A stretch of 64,000 nt of DNA from positions 54,765 through 118,764 of the forward strand of contig CAVUCK010000008.1 in assembly GCA_963739975.1 (NCBI GenBank), in the 5' to 3' direction. A model generated the notes under the pieces. The model saw nothing but the letters and a program-made list of their open reading frames with translations. It did not search any database and was not told where the DNA came from. Position numbers and translations under genes: made by a program. The stretch's first letter is position 1. Every line of letters starts with the position of its first letter. This DNA is from JALZMG01 sp963739975. GTDB taxonomy: Bacteria; Actinomycetota; Acidimicrobiia; Acidimicrobiales; Ilumatobacteraceae. This document shows positions 1 through 8,589 of the stretch, one piece after another.

Positions 1-1
1 A

Positions 2-2353
2 CTCGCCGACCCCGACCTGCACCCGGGCTCCGAGCCGCCCGCCACGGCGACGGTGGTCGAGCTGCGCAGCCTCGACGACGACGGGCTGGAGGCGCTCGGC
101 CGCGAGCGGGCGCTGGCCCTCGACCCGGCCGAGTTGCAGGTGATCCGCGACCACTTTCGCGCCGCCGGCCGCGACCCGACCGACGTCGAGCTGGAGACCC
201 TCGCCCAGACGTGGAGCGAGCACTGTGCCCACAAGACCTTCCGGGCCGAGATCACGACCACGACCGGCGAAGCACGGCCCGGGCTCCTCGACCGGCTGCG
301 CGACGCAACGGATCGGGTGGCCGCGCCGTTCGTCCGGTCGGCGTTCGTCGGCAACGCCGGCATCGTCGCCTTCGTCGACGGCACCACGGTCGCCCTCAAG
401 GCCGAGACGCACAACCACCCGTCGGCCGTCGAACCATTCGGCGGCGCCAACACGGGGGTCGGCGGCGTGATCCGGGACGTGCTCGGGGCCGCCCATCGCC
501 CGGTCGCCGTGACCGACGTCCTGTGCTTCGGCCCCGCCGATCTGCCCGCTGACGAACTGCCAGCCGGCGCGCTGCACCCCCGCCGGATCCGCGACGGCGT
601 GATCGACGGCGTGGCCGACTACGGCAACAAGATCGGGCTCCCGACGATCGCCGGCGCCGTGCTCTACGACCCGGGCTTCACGACCAACCCGCTGGTGTTC
701 TGCGGCTGCATCGGGCTGGCCGCAGACGTCCCCCCGCCGACCGGACCGCACCCCGGCGACCGCGTCGTGGTGCTCGGCGGCCGTACCGGGCGCGACGGGA
801 TCCGCGGGGCGACGTTCTCCAGCCTGACGATGGACGCCAGCACCGGCCAGGTCGCCGGGGCCAGCGTGCAGATCGGCGACCCGGTGACGGAGAAGCGCCT
901 GATCGACGTGCTGACGGGTGCCGACCACCTCTGGACGGCGATCACAGACTGCGGCGCCGGTGGGTTGTCCTCGGCGGTCGGCGAGATGGCCGAGGGCGTC
1001 GGCGCCGACGTCGACCTCGCGACGGTGCCGCTCAAGTACCCGGGGCTCGAGCCGTGGGAGATCTGGCTGTCGGAAGCCCAGGAGCGGATGGTCATCGCCG
1101 TGCCGCCGGATCGGTCGCCGGAGCTCGTCGTGCGGTGCGCCCGCCACGGCGTCGAGCTGGCCGATCTCGGCGCCTTCACGGGCGACGGGCGGCTCGTCGT
1201 GCGCCACCACGGCGACGTCGTCCTCGACCTCGAGACGGCGTTCCTCCACGACGGGCGGCCGCGCCGCTCGATGACCGCCGAGCTGCCGGCGCCGGCGCGG
1301 CGACCCGTCGGACGCGTCGTCGACGACCCGGCGGCGACGCTGCTGCAACTGCTCGCCCACCCGAACATCGCCAGCAAGGCGGCGACCATCCACCGCTACG
1401 ACCACGAGATCGGCGGCGGCACCGTCGTCCGTCCGCTCGTCGGTGCGGGCGGCGACGGGCCGGCCGACGGCGTCGTGCTGGCCGACCCCCGCGACGGGCA
1501 CGGCCTGGCCGTCGGCATCGGCGTCAACCCGTGGTACGGCCTCCACGACCCCGAGGCGATGGCCCACGCCGTGGTCGACGAGGCGATCCGCAACGTCGTG
1601 GCCGTGGGCGCCGACCCGGACCGGGTGGCGCTGCTCGACAACTTCTCGTGGGGCGACCCCCGCCGGCCCGAGACGCTGGGCGCGCTGGTCGCCGCCGTCG
1701 ATGGCTGCCACGACGCCGCCGTCGCCTACCGCGCCCCGTTCGTGTCGGGCAAGGACTCGCTGAACAACGAGTACACGGGGGCCGACGGCGCCCGGCACGC
1801 CGTGCCGCCGACGCTGGTCATCACCGCGGTCGGCCACGTCGCCGACGTCGGCCGCACCGTCACCCCCGAGCTCAGCGCGGCCGGGAACGTCGTCGTGCTG
1901 CTCGGTCGCACGGCGGCGGAGTTCGCCGGCAGCCACCTCGACCTCGTGCAGGGGCACTCGGGCGATCCGGGGCTGGTCCCGCAGCCCGACCCAGATACCC
2001 CGGCCCGCTACCGCCGGCTCCACCAGGCGATCCACGACGGCCTCGTGAGATCGTGCCACGACGTCAGCGAGGGCGGGCTGGCCGTCACCCTGGCCGAGCT
2101 GTGCATCGCCGGCCGACTGGGGATCGAGGTCGAGGCGCTGCCCGACCCGGACATCACGACGTCGCTGTTCTCCGAGTCGACCGGTCGCCTGGTGGTCGAG
2201 CTCCACCCCGACGACCTGGATGCATTCGTCGCCACGGTCGGCCCGATCCACCGCCTCGGCACCGTGACCAGCGACCCGACGCTGCGTTTGTGCGATGGCG
2301 CGCGCCTGACGGTCGACCAGTGCACAAACGCGTTCAACGGGGGCGCGTCGTGA
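2..2353 (+). CDS. purL: Phosphoribosylformylglycinamidine synthase, PurL domain (5' partial, probably the C-terminal part of a PurS-PurL fusion)
   Basis: FGAM synthase large subunit: converts FGAR, glutamine-derived ammonia and ATP to FGAM, step 4 of purine synthesis, in the cytoplasm. Family motifs visible are WSEHCAHKTF near the start, the metal/ATP site AETHNHPSAVEPFGGANTG, GGRTGRDGIRG, a second-half FVSGKDSLNNEY and SCHDVSEGGLAV near the end. A GTG at 53 gives 766 aa, close to the stand-alone small-type PurL length. However, the frame stays open to the first base of the window, and the residues before the SEHC motif (LRSLDDDGLEALGRERALALD) resemble the linker of fused PurS-PurL proteins of Chloroflexi type. 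I infer the true start lies upstream and that a PurS domain precedes it. The 3' end overlaps purQ by 4 bp (GTGA). Confidence 0.93.
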   Translation, partial: LADPDLHPGSEPPATATVVELRSLDDDGLEALGRERALALDPAELQVIRDHFRAAGRDPTDVELETLAQTWSEHCAHKTFRAEITTTTGEARPGLLDRLRDATDRVAAPFVRSAFVGNAGIVAFVDGTTVALKAETHNHPSAVEPFGGANTGVGGVIRDVLGAAHRPVAVTDVLCFGPADLPADELPAGALHPRRIRDGVIDGVADYGNKIGLPTIAGAVLYDPGFTTNPLVFCGCIGLAADVPPPTGPHPGDRVVVLGGRTGRDGIRGATFSSLTMDASTGQVAGASVQIGDPVTEKRLIDVLTGADHLWTAITDCGAGGLSSAVGEMAEGVGADVDLATVPLKYPGLEPWEIWLSEAQERMVIAVPPDRSPELVVRCARHGVELADLGAFTGDGRLVVRHHGDVVLDLETAFLHDGRPRRSMTAELPAPARRPVGRVVDDPAATLLQLLAHPNIASKAATIHRYDHEIGGGTVVRPLVGAGGDGPADGVVLADPRDGHGLAVGIGVNPWYGLHDPEAMAHAVVDEAIRNVVAVGADPDRVALLDNFSWGDPRRPETLGALVAAVDGCHDAAVAYRAPFVSGKDSLNNEYTGADGARHAVPPTLVITAVGHVADVGRTVTPELSAAGNVVVLLGRTAAEFAGSHLDLVQGHSGDPGLVPQPDPDTPARYRRLHQAIHDGLVRSCHDVSEGGLAVTLAELCIAGRLGIEVEALPDPDITTSLFSESTGRLVVELHPDDLDAFVATVGPIHRLGTVTSDPTLRLCDGARLTVDQCTNAFNGGAS

Positions 2354-3075
2354 GTCGGCCCACCGCGATCGTGGTGGCCGGGCCGGGGACCAACCGCGAC
2401 GGCGACGCCCTGCTGGCGCTGGACCTGGCCGGCGCCGAGCCGTCCGTGGTCCTGGCCGGCGAGCTGACGGCCGATCCGTCACGGCTGGACGAGGCGCGCA
2501 TCGTCGTCGTCGCCGGCGGCTTCAGCTACGGCGACGCCCTGGGTGCCGGTCGCGTCCTCGCCCTCGACCTGACGCTCGGCGACGGCGGCCGGCTCGGCGA
2601 TCGGCTGCGCGACTTCGTCGCCAGCGGCCGACCGGTGATCGGCATCTGCAACGGGTTCCAGGTGCTGACCAGGGCCGGGCTGCTGCCCGGTGCGCTCGGT
2701 CACAACGAGCAGGGCCGGTTCGACTGCCGGTGGGTCGAGTTGGCCGCCGAGCCGGCGAGCGCCTGCATCTGGACGTCCGGGTTGGACGACCCGGTGCACT
2801 GCCCGATCGCCCACGGCGAGGGGCGCTACGTGCACCCCGACCCCGCCGCGCTGGCTGCTGCTGGTCAGGTCGCCTTGCGCTACGCCGGTGCCAACCCCAA
2901 CGGCTCGGTGGCCGACATCGCCGGGGTCTGCGACCCGACCGGTGTGGTGCTCGGCCTGATGCCGCACCCGGAGAACCACGTCGTCGTCCGCCAGCACCCC
3001 CGCCACCGCCACGACGACACCTCGCGCTTCGGTGGGTTGCGCCTCTTCGAGAACGCCGTGCGCCATGTCAAGTAG
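2350..3075 (+). CDS. purQ: Phosphoribosylformylglycinamidine synthase glutaminase subunit PurQ
   Basis: Class I glutamine amidotransferase subunit of FGAM synthase; it hydrolyses glutamine and passes ammonia to PurL. The 241-aa length is normal. The nucleophile sits in GICNGFQVL (Cys100) and the His/Glu of the triad in MPHPEN (His206, Glu208). GGFSYGDALGAG is the usual N-terminal PurQ motif. The GTG start overlaps the purL stop in GTGA, so the two are translationally coupled. The 3' end overlaps purC by 11 bp. The residues between the two signatures are intact, so this should be an active enzyme. Confidence 0.96.
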   Translation: MSRPTAIVVAGPGTNRDGDALLALDLAGAEPSVVLAGELTADPSRLDEARIVVVAGGFSYGDALGAGRVLALDLTLGDGGRLGDRLRDFVASGRPVIGICNGFQVLTRAGLLPGALGHNEQGRFDCRWVELAAEPASACIWTSGLDDPVHCPIAHGEGRYVHPDPAALAAAGQVALRYAGANPNGSVADIAGVCDPTGVVLGLMPHPENHVVVRQHPRHRHDDTSRFGGLRLFENAVRHVK

Positions 3076-4033
3076 CCCGACGCTCTCACCGTTCGCCGAC
3101 GTCGACCTGCCGCTGCCCGACCGGCGCGACGGCAAGGTGCGGACGTCGTACGCCCTCGGTCGCGACCGGCGGCTGATCATCACGACGGACCGGCTCTCGG
3201 CGTTCGACCGCGTCCTCGCTGCCGTGCCGTACAAGGGCCAGGTCCTCAACGAACTGTCGGCGTGGTGGTTCGAGCAGACCGCCGACGTGACCGCCAACCA
3301 CGTCGTGGCCGTGCCCGACCCCAACGTGCTCGTCGCCCGGGCGGCGACCACCCTTCCCGTCGAGGTCGTCGTGCGGGCCTACATCACTGGCGTGACGTCG
3401 ACCTCGCTGTGGGCGCCGTACTCGACCGGCGAGCGCGTCCTCTACGGCCACCGCCTCCCGGACGGGCTGGCCAAGAACACGGCGCTGCCTCGACCGCTGG
3501 TCACGCCGACGACGAAGCCGCCGGCCGGCTCGACCGTGCACGACGAACCGTTGACGGAGGCCGACGTGGTCGAGCGAGGCCTCGTCGACCGGCCACGCTG
3601 GGAGGCCGTGACGTCCGCCGCCATGGAGCTGTTCCGCCGCGGCCAGGACGTTGGGGCCGCCGCCGGGCTGATCCTCGCCGACACCAAGTACGAGTTCGGC
3701 CTGACCGCCGACGGTGACCTCTTGCTGATCGACGAGCTGCACACCCCCGACTCCTCGCGCTGGTGGGTCGCCGCCACGTACGCCGATCGTGTTGCGGCCG
3801 GCGAGGAACCCGAGAGCCTCGACAAGGAGGTCGTCCGCCGAGCCCTGGCCGACGCCGGCTTCCGCGGCGACGGACCGGCGCCCGACCTCTCGCCCGACGT
3901 GTGGGCGGCCACGTCGGCGCGATACATCGACGCCTACGAACGACTGACCGGACGCGACTTCGAGCCCGGCACCTACCCGGTCGGCGAGCGGATCGCCGCC
4001 CGGGTCGAGGATCTGAAGGGGTATGCAGCATGA
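3065..4033 (+). CDS. purC: Phosphoribosylaminoimidazole-succinocarboxamide synthase (SAICAR synthase)
   Basis: Joins aspartate to CAIR using ATP, step 8 of purine synthesis. The 322-aa length matches the longer (yeast-like and actinobacterial) SAICAR synthases rather than the roughly 240-aa enterobacterial form. Visible family motifs are GKVRTSYALG, ITTDRLSAFDRVL, the RAYITG loop, GLILADTKYEFG and IDELHTPDSSR (Mg/ATP-binding acidic residues). I chose the ATG at 3065, which overlaps the purQ end and gives the expected N-terminus; an in-frame ATG at 3032 would lie inside purQ. It is followed by a 63-bp gap before purF. Confidence 0.95.
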   Translation: MSSSPTLSPFADVDLPLPDRRDGKVRTSYALGRDRRLIITTDRLSAFDRVLAAVPYKGQVLNELSAWWFEQTADVTANHVVAVPDPNVLVARAATTLPVEVVVRAYITGVTSTSLWAPYSTGERVLYGHRLPDGLAKNTALPRPLVTPTTKPPAGSTVHDEPLTEADVVERGLVDRPRWEAVTSAAMELFRRGQDVGAAAGLILADTKYEFGLTADGDLLLIDELHTPDSSRWWVAATYADRVAAGEEPESLDKEVVRRALADAGFRGDGPAPDLSPDVWAATSARYIDAYERLTGRDFEPGTYPVGERIAARVEDLKGYAA

Positions 4034-4096
4034 ACGACGTTCATTGCGTTCCCCGGCCACGCCACCTGCAGCCTGCGCAGCTGAGAGAGGTTCACC

Positions 4097-5518
4097 ATGA
4101 CTGATTCCCCGCGAGACGAGTGCGGCGTGCTCGGCATCTCGACGCCCCATGGCGAAGGCGTGGCCCAGCTCGCCTTCTTCGGCCTGTTCTCGCTGCAGCA
4201 CCGAGGGCAGGAGGCCGCCGGCATCGCGGTGAGCGACGGCCATCGGGCCCGGGTCCACAAGCAGCCGGGCCTCGTGTCGCACGTCTTCACCAACGACACG
4301 CTGGCGCCGTTGGCCGGCTACCACGCCATCGGCCACACCCGGTACTCGACGACCGGGTCGAGCAACGAGCGCAACATCCAGCCGTTCCTCGTCGAGACGA
4401 TGCACGGGCCGCTGGCGCTGGCCCACAACGGCAACATCGTCAACACGCCCGAGCTGCGCGACGAGCTGCTCGGGCGGGGCTTCGGACTGACCGCGACCAG
4501 CGACTCCGAAGTGATGACGCTGATGCTCGCCGCCGCCGGCGGCCGCACGTGGGACGAGCGGGTGGAGCGCACGCTGCCGGCGTGGAAGGGGGCCTTCTCG
4601 CTCGTCCTGCTGGCCGCCGATCGAGTGGTCGCCGTGCGCGACCCGTGGGGCTTCCGGCCGCTGTCCGTCGGTCGCCTGCCGCACGGCGGGCACGCCGTCG
4701 CCAGCGAGACCTGCGCCCTGTCGACGCTCGGCTGCGTCGACATCAGCGAGGTCGAGCCGGGCGAGATCGTCACGTTGCAGGGCGCCGAGCTGCACCGCCG
4801 CCGGGCGCTGTCACCGGCGCCGGCCCAAGCCCGCTGCACGTTCGAGTTCGTCTACTTCTCCCGACCGGACTCGGTGTGGGACGGCCGCAACGTGCACCAC
4901 GTGCGCGAGCGCCTCGGCGCCGAGCTGGCCGTCGAGTGCCCCGTCGACGCCGACATCGTGATCCCGGTCCCCGACTCCTCGATCCCCGCCGCCATCGGAT
5001 ACGCCCGGGCCAGCGGCGTGGCCTACAACGACGGGCTGATCAAGAACCGCTACATCGGGCGGACGTTCATCGAACCGACCCAGGAGATCCGCGACCGCGG
5101 CGTGGCGCTGAAGTACAACGCGCTGTCGGAGAACCTGGCCGGCCAGCGGGTCGTGATGATCGACGACTCGATGGTCCGTGGCACCACCGCCGGACCGCTG
5201 GTCAAGTTGGTGCGCGACGCCGGTGCGTCGGAGGTGCACGTGCGCATCACGTGCCCGCCGATCGTGCACCCGTGCCACTTCGGTGTCGACATGGGCCACG
5301 ACGGCGACCTGATCGCCGCCCGGCTGACGGTGCCCGAGATCCGGGACCGGGCCGGCGCCGACAGCCTGGAGTTCCTGTCGCTGGAGGGGATGATGCGCGC
5401 CGTCGGGCGAGCGGACGGCAGCGAGACCGGGTACTGCAACGCCTGCTTCACCGGCCGCTACCCGATCGAGGTCGGCGGCGCCCAGGCCAAGCTGTCGTTC
5501 GAGGGAGTGCTCGCTTGA
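4097..5518 (+). CDS. purF: Amidophosphoribosyltransferase
   Basis: First committed enzyme of purine synthesis: PRPP plus glutamine gives phosphoribosylamine. The N-terminal Ntn glutaminase domain begins after a short leader (MTDSPRDE), with Cys9 as the nucleophile exposed by self-processing. The PRTase motif is VVMIDDSMVRGTTAGPLVK. Cysteines expected for the 4Fe-4S cluster of Bacillus-type PurF are present: one in CTFEFVYFSRPDS, one in TCPPIVHPC and a pair in YCNAC near the C-terminus. The start has a good ribosome site (GAGAGG, 6 nt before ATG). The stop overlaps the TTG start of purD-purM. Confidence 0.96.
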   Translation: MTDSPRDECGVLGISTPHGEGVAQLAFFGLFSLQHRGQEAAGIAVSDGHRARVHKQPGLVSHVFTNDTLAPLAGYHAIGHTRYSTTGSSNERNIQPFLVETMHGPLALAHNGNIVNTPELRDELLGRGFGLTATSDSEVMTLMLAAAGGRTWDERVERTLPAWKGAFSLVLLAADRVVAVRDPWGFRPLSVGRLPHGGHAVASETCALSTLGCVDISEVEPGEIVTLQGAELHRRRALSPAPAQARCTFEFVYFSRPDSVWDGRNVHHVRERLGAELAVECPVDADIVIPVPDSSIPAAIGYARASGVAYNDGLIKNRYIGRTFIEPTQEIRDRGVALKYNALSENLAGQRVVMIDDSMVRGTTAGPLVKLVRDAGASEVHVRITCPPIVHPCHFGVDMGHDGDLIAARLTVPEIRDRAGADSLEFLSLEGMMRAVGRADGSETGYCNACFTGRYPIEVGGAQAKLSFEGVLA

Positions 5519-7695
5519 GGGTCGCCGTCGTCGGCGGCGGCGGGCGGGAGCAGGCGATCGCCTGGGCCTGCCGGCGCCACGACCACGTGGTGACGCTGGT
5601 CGCGTCGCTCGACGTGCTGGACCTCGACGACGTCGATCTGGTGATCCCCGGCCCCGAGTCGGCACTCGTCGACGGCGTCGCCGACCGCTGCGCCGCAGCG
5701 GGCGTGGCGTGCTTCGGGCCGAGGGCCGAACTGGCGCGACTGGAGTCGTCGAAGGGCTGGGCCCGCCAGCTGGCCGCCTCGCTCGGGATCCCCGGGCCGG
5801 CGTTCGCCCGGTTCGACGGCGCCGACGTCGACGGAGCGCGGCGATGGTGGCAGGACCTCGGTCGCCCGGTGGTCGTCAAGCTCGACGGGCTGGCCGCCGG
5901 CAAAGGCGTGACCGTCCCAGTCAGCGACGACGAGACGGAGGCGGCGATCCGCGCCGCCGGCGCGCCGTTCGTGCTGGAGGAGCGGATGAGCGGCCCCGAG
6001 TGCTCGCTCCTTGCGTTGTGCGACGGCACCATGGCGCGGGCGCTGCCGCTGGCCCAGGACCACAAGCGCATCGGCGACGGCGACACGGGCGCCAACACGG
6101 GCGGGATGGGCGCCTACGCACCAGCGCCGGTGGACGTCGACGTCGACCTGCTGCTCGCCACGTTCGTCCAGCCGGTGCTCGATCACCTGCGGGCCGCCGG
6201 CACGCCGTACGTCGGCGTGCTCTACGCCGGGCTGATGTTGACCGCCGACGGGCCGCGCCTCGTCGAGTACAACGTCCGGTTCGGTGATCCCGAGGCGCAG
6301 GCCGTGTTGCCGCTGCTGCGCTCGGATCTCGCCGCGCTGGCCATGGCGTGCGTCCAGGGCGACCTGGCGTCGATGGCGATCGAGGTCGATCCGGGCGCGG
6401 CGTGCACCGTGGTCGCCGCCGCACCGGGGTATCCCGCCGCTCCGTCGGTGGGCGCGGAGGTCACGACCGGCGAGCTGCCGCCCGGCGCGCTGCTCTTCCC
6501 CGCCGGTCTGACCGACGGCGTGGCGACGGGCGGTCGGGTCCTCGCCGTGACCGGGCTGGGCGCGGACCTGGCCGAGGCGCGGGCGGTCGCCTACGCCGCC
6601 ATCGGTCGGATCCGGTTCGACGGCATGCAGGTTCGCCGGGACATCGGATGGCGGGCACCCGGTGCGGCACTGGTGTCGTACGCCGCCGCCGGGGTCGACA
6701 TCGACGAGGGCAACCGGGCCGTCGACCGGATGCGCGCCGCCGTCGAACGCACCCACGGCAGCGAGGTCGTGCGCGGCGTTGGCAGCTTCGGCGGGGTGTT
6801 CTCGGCCAAGGCCATCGCCGCCCTCGAGGATCCGGTGCTCGTGGCGTCCACCGACGGCGTCGGCACCAAGGTGGAGCTGGCGGCGCGGCTGGGCCGGGTC
6901 GGCTCGGTCGGCCACGACATCGTCAACCACTGCGTCGGTGACGTGCTGGTGCAGTCGGCCACGCCGCTGTTCTTCCTCGACTACCTGGCCGCCAGCGTGC
7001 TGGACGCCGACGTGGTCGCCGCCGTCGTCACCGGGATGGCCGAGGCCTGCGAGGCGGCGGGCTGCACGCTGCTCGGCGGCGAGACGGCCGAGATGCCCGG
7101 CGTGTACGCCCCAGGGGCATTCGACGTCGCCGGCACGATGGTCGGCGTGGCCGAGCGGGCGGCGCTGCTGCCCCGAGGCGACGTCGCCGTGGGCGACGTG
7201 CTGGTCGGTGTGGCGTCGAGCGGCCCGCACACCAACGGCTACTCGCTGCTGCGCGATGTGTTCCGGTGGGCGCCGATGGACGTGACGCCGGCGGGGATGG
7301 ATCGGCCGCTCGGCGACGCGCTGCTCGAGCCGCACCGCAGCTACCTGCCCGTGTTGCGGGGCGCCCTGGCCGGCGGGCGCGTCAAGGCGCTGGCTCACAT
7401 CACCGGCGGCGGACTGCCGGAGAACGTGCCACGGGTGCTGCCCGGCGGCGTCGACGCCGAGATCACGCTCGGGTCGTGGCCCGTCCCAGCGCTGTTCCGT
7501 CTGGTCGAGGAGCTGACGCCTCGCCTCGGCGTGGTCGAGCGCTACCGGACGTTGAACATGGGGGTCGGGATGGTCGTGGTGTGCGCGGCCGGTGCCGTCG
7601 CCGAGGTCCAAGCGGCCATCCCCGAGCCGACCTGGGTCATCGGCCGGCTCGTGCCGTCGGAACCCGGCCGCCGCCCCGCCGTCCACCTCGTGTGA
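5515..7695 (+). CDS. purD-purM: Fused phosphoribosylamine--glycine ligase / phosphoribosylformylglycinamidine cyclo-ligase (PurD-PurM)
   Basis: One 726-aa frame carries two enzymes of purine synthesis. Residues 1-385 are GAR synthetase: an N-terminal VVGGGGREQAIAW loop, then an ATP-grasp domain with VVVKLDGLAAGKGVTV, NTGGMGAYAP and the metal site VEYNVRFGDPEAQ. Residues about 387-726 are AIR synthetase: SYAAAGVDIDEGNRAVDRM, STDGVGTKVELA, GGETAEMPGVY and HITGGGLPENVPR. No stop occurs in any of the three forward frames around the junction (PurD-like ending RRDIGWRAP, PurM-like start VSYAAAG at 6673), so the fusion is not easily explained by one indel. The PurD half is short: about 30 residues after the first strand are missing, including the usual PGNAGT loop. 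The start is a TTG overlapping the purF stop. Confidence 0.9.
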   Translation: MRVAVVGGGGREQAIAWACRRHDHVVTLVASLDVLDLDDVDLVIPGPESALVDGVADRCAAAGVACFGPRAELARLESSKGWARQLAASLGIPGPAFARFDGADVDGARRWWQDLGRPVVVKLDGLAAGKGVTVPVSDDETEAAIRAAGAPFVLEERMSGPECSLLALCDGTMARALPLAQDHKRIGDGDTGANTGGMGAYAPAPVDVDVDLLLATFVQPVLDHLRAAGTPYVGVLYAGLMLTADGPRLVEYNVRFGDPEAQAVLPLLRSDLAALAMACVQGDLASMAIEVDPGAACTVVAAAPGYPAAPSVGAEVTTGELPPGALLFPAGLTDGVATGGRVLAVTGLGADLAEARAVAYAAIGRIRFDGMQVRRDIGWRAPGAALVSYAAAGVDIDEGNRAVDRMRAAVERTHGSEVVRGVGSFGGVFSAKAIAALEDPVLVASTDGVGTKVELAARLGRVGSVGHDIVNHCVGDVLVQSATPLFFLDYLAASVLDADVVAAVVTGMAEACEAAGCTLLGGETAEMPGVYAPGAFDVAGTMVGVAERAALLPRGDVAVGDVLVGVASSGPHTNGYSLLRDVFRWAPMDVTPAGMDRPLGDALLEPHRSYLPVLRGALAGGRVKALAHITGGGLPENVPRVLPGGVDAEITLGSWPVPALFRLVEELTPRLGVVERYRTLNMGVGMVVVCAAGAVAEVQAAIPEPTWVIGRLVPSEPGRRPAVHLV

Positions 7696-7700
7696 CCCAG

Positions 7701-7778
7701 CCCAATCTGGGCGCGCACGTTCTCAAACCACCTTCTGGGCGCGGACGTTCTCGATTTCGAGAACGTCCGCGCCCGGAT
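7701..7778. repeat. Dispersed hairpin repeat, family A, copy 1 (between convergent genes)
   Basis: A perfect 18-bp stem with a 2-nt loop (7737-7774; arms begin GGGCGCGGACGTTCTCGA) is preceded, six bases after its end, by a partial direct copy of the same arm (CAATCTGGGCGCGCACGTTC, 7703-7722). The same three-arm unit recurs inverted at 56342-56421. It lies between the convergent stops of purD-purM and the alaX-type gene, so it could also terminate transcription in both directions. Confidence 0.85.
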
Positions 7779-7785
7779 GCCGGGC

Positions 7786-8502
7786 TCAATCGAGGGTGAA
7801 GCGGATGCGGCGGTTGCGCTTGCCCTTGCTCTCGACCTTGGTGATGCGGAACGGGCGGGACTGTCCGGTGTTCGACAGGTGCGTGCCCCCGCAGGCCTGG
7901 CGGTCGATGCCGTCGATGTCGATGATCCGCAGCTGGCCGTCCGGCGTCGGCGGCGGGGCGACGGAGAGGCTGCGCACGAGTCCGGCGACGATGGCCGCGT
8001 CGGTGGCGTCGACGTACACGCCGCGCACGTCGACGGCGGCGCCGATCACGTCGTTGACGCCGGCATCGAGGCCGCGCAGCACCTCGTTGTCGATCTGCGT
8101 GAGGTCGAAGTCCATCCGGCCCGTGCCGTCGTCGTTGATCTGGGCGCCGGTCACGAGCGTGCCCGGGAACCGGTCGTAGACGAGGGCGTTGAGGATGTGC
8201 GAGTCCGTGTGCAGCTGGGCGACCCGGCTGCGCCGCTCGGCGTCGACGCGAACGACCACGGGACCGGCCGGCTCGGCCGTGGCGTCGGCGAGCACGTGCC
8301 ACGGCACGCCGTCGATCGTCTCGATGCCAGCGACGGCGACCGTGCCACCGACGTGGTCGAGCCACCCGGTGTCGCTGACCTGGCCACCGCCGCCCGGGTG
8401 GAACGCGGACCGGTCGAGCACCACCCGGCCGGGCGCGGCGTCGACGACGACGGCGTCGTGCTCGTACAGGTCCGGCTGCTCGTGGCACAGGTACACGGCC
8501 AT
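7786..8502 (-). CDS. Alanyl-tRNA editing protein, AlaX type
   Basis: Free-standing homologue of the AlaRS editing domain; expected to hydrolyse Ser-tRNA(Ala) (or Gly-tRNA(Ala)) in the cytoplasm. The 238-aa protein has the N-terminal AlaX-M beta domain with FHPGGGGQVSDTG (glycine-rich motif) followed by the zinc site: HTDSHILNA supplies two His, CGGTHL supplies Cys and His. All four zinc ligands are present. It stands alone between the two purine groups on the opposite strand. The ATG start at 8502 has no Shine-Dalgarno sequence but has TAGCGT ending 8 nt upstream, consistent with a leaderless message. Confidence 0.9.
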   Translation of the reverse strand: MAVYLCHEQPDLYEHDAVVVDAAPGRVVLDRSAFHPGGGGQVSDTGWLDHVGGTVAVAGIETIDGVPWHVLADATAEPAGPVVVRVDAERRSRVAQLHTDSHILNALVYDRFPGTLVTGAQINDDGTGRMDFDLTQIDNEVLRGLDAGVNDVIGAAVDVRGVYVDATDAAIVAGLVRSLSVAPPPTPDGQLRIIDIDGIDRQACGGTHLSNTGQSRPFRITKVESKGKRNRRIRFTLD

Positions 8503-8509
8503 GGCGCCG

Positions 8510-8515
8510 ACGCTA
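8510..8515 (-). promoter_or_regulatory. -10 hexamer TAGCGT of the alaX-type gene (leaderless)
   Basis: TAGCGT on the minus strand, 7 nt between it and the ATG at 8502; no ribosome site in between. A divergent partner box of the same sequence serves purN-guaB at 8578. Confidence 0.5.
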
Positions 8516-8577
8516 GGTCCCCGATCCCCAACCCGGACTTTTCGTCAAGGGTCCGTGGGGCTGATGGCGGGGACGCG

Positions 8578-8583
8578 TAGCGT
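8578..8583 (+). promoter_or_regulatory. -10 hexamer TAGCGT of purN-guaB (leaderless)
   Basis: TAGCGT with 6 nt before the ATG at 8590; no Shine-Dalgarno sequence. It places the start point at or next to the start codon. No convincing -35 is visible. Confidence 0.5.
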
Positions 8584-8589
8584 CGAGCT

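Noticed and set aside
1054..2349. Plus-strand frame preceding and continuous with purQ
   Set aside because: It overlaps purL in another frame with Arg/Pro-rich shadow sequence; the PurQ homology begins at the GTG at 2350.
4031..4043. TGAACGACGTTCA palindrome after purC, resembling an SOS/LexA box
   Set aside because: The actinobacterial LexA box needs four bases between GAAC and GTTC; here there are three, and the site contains the purC stop codon.
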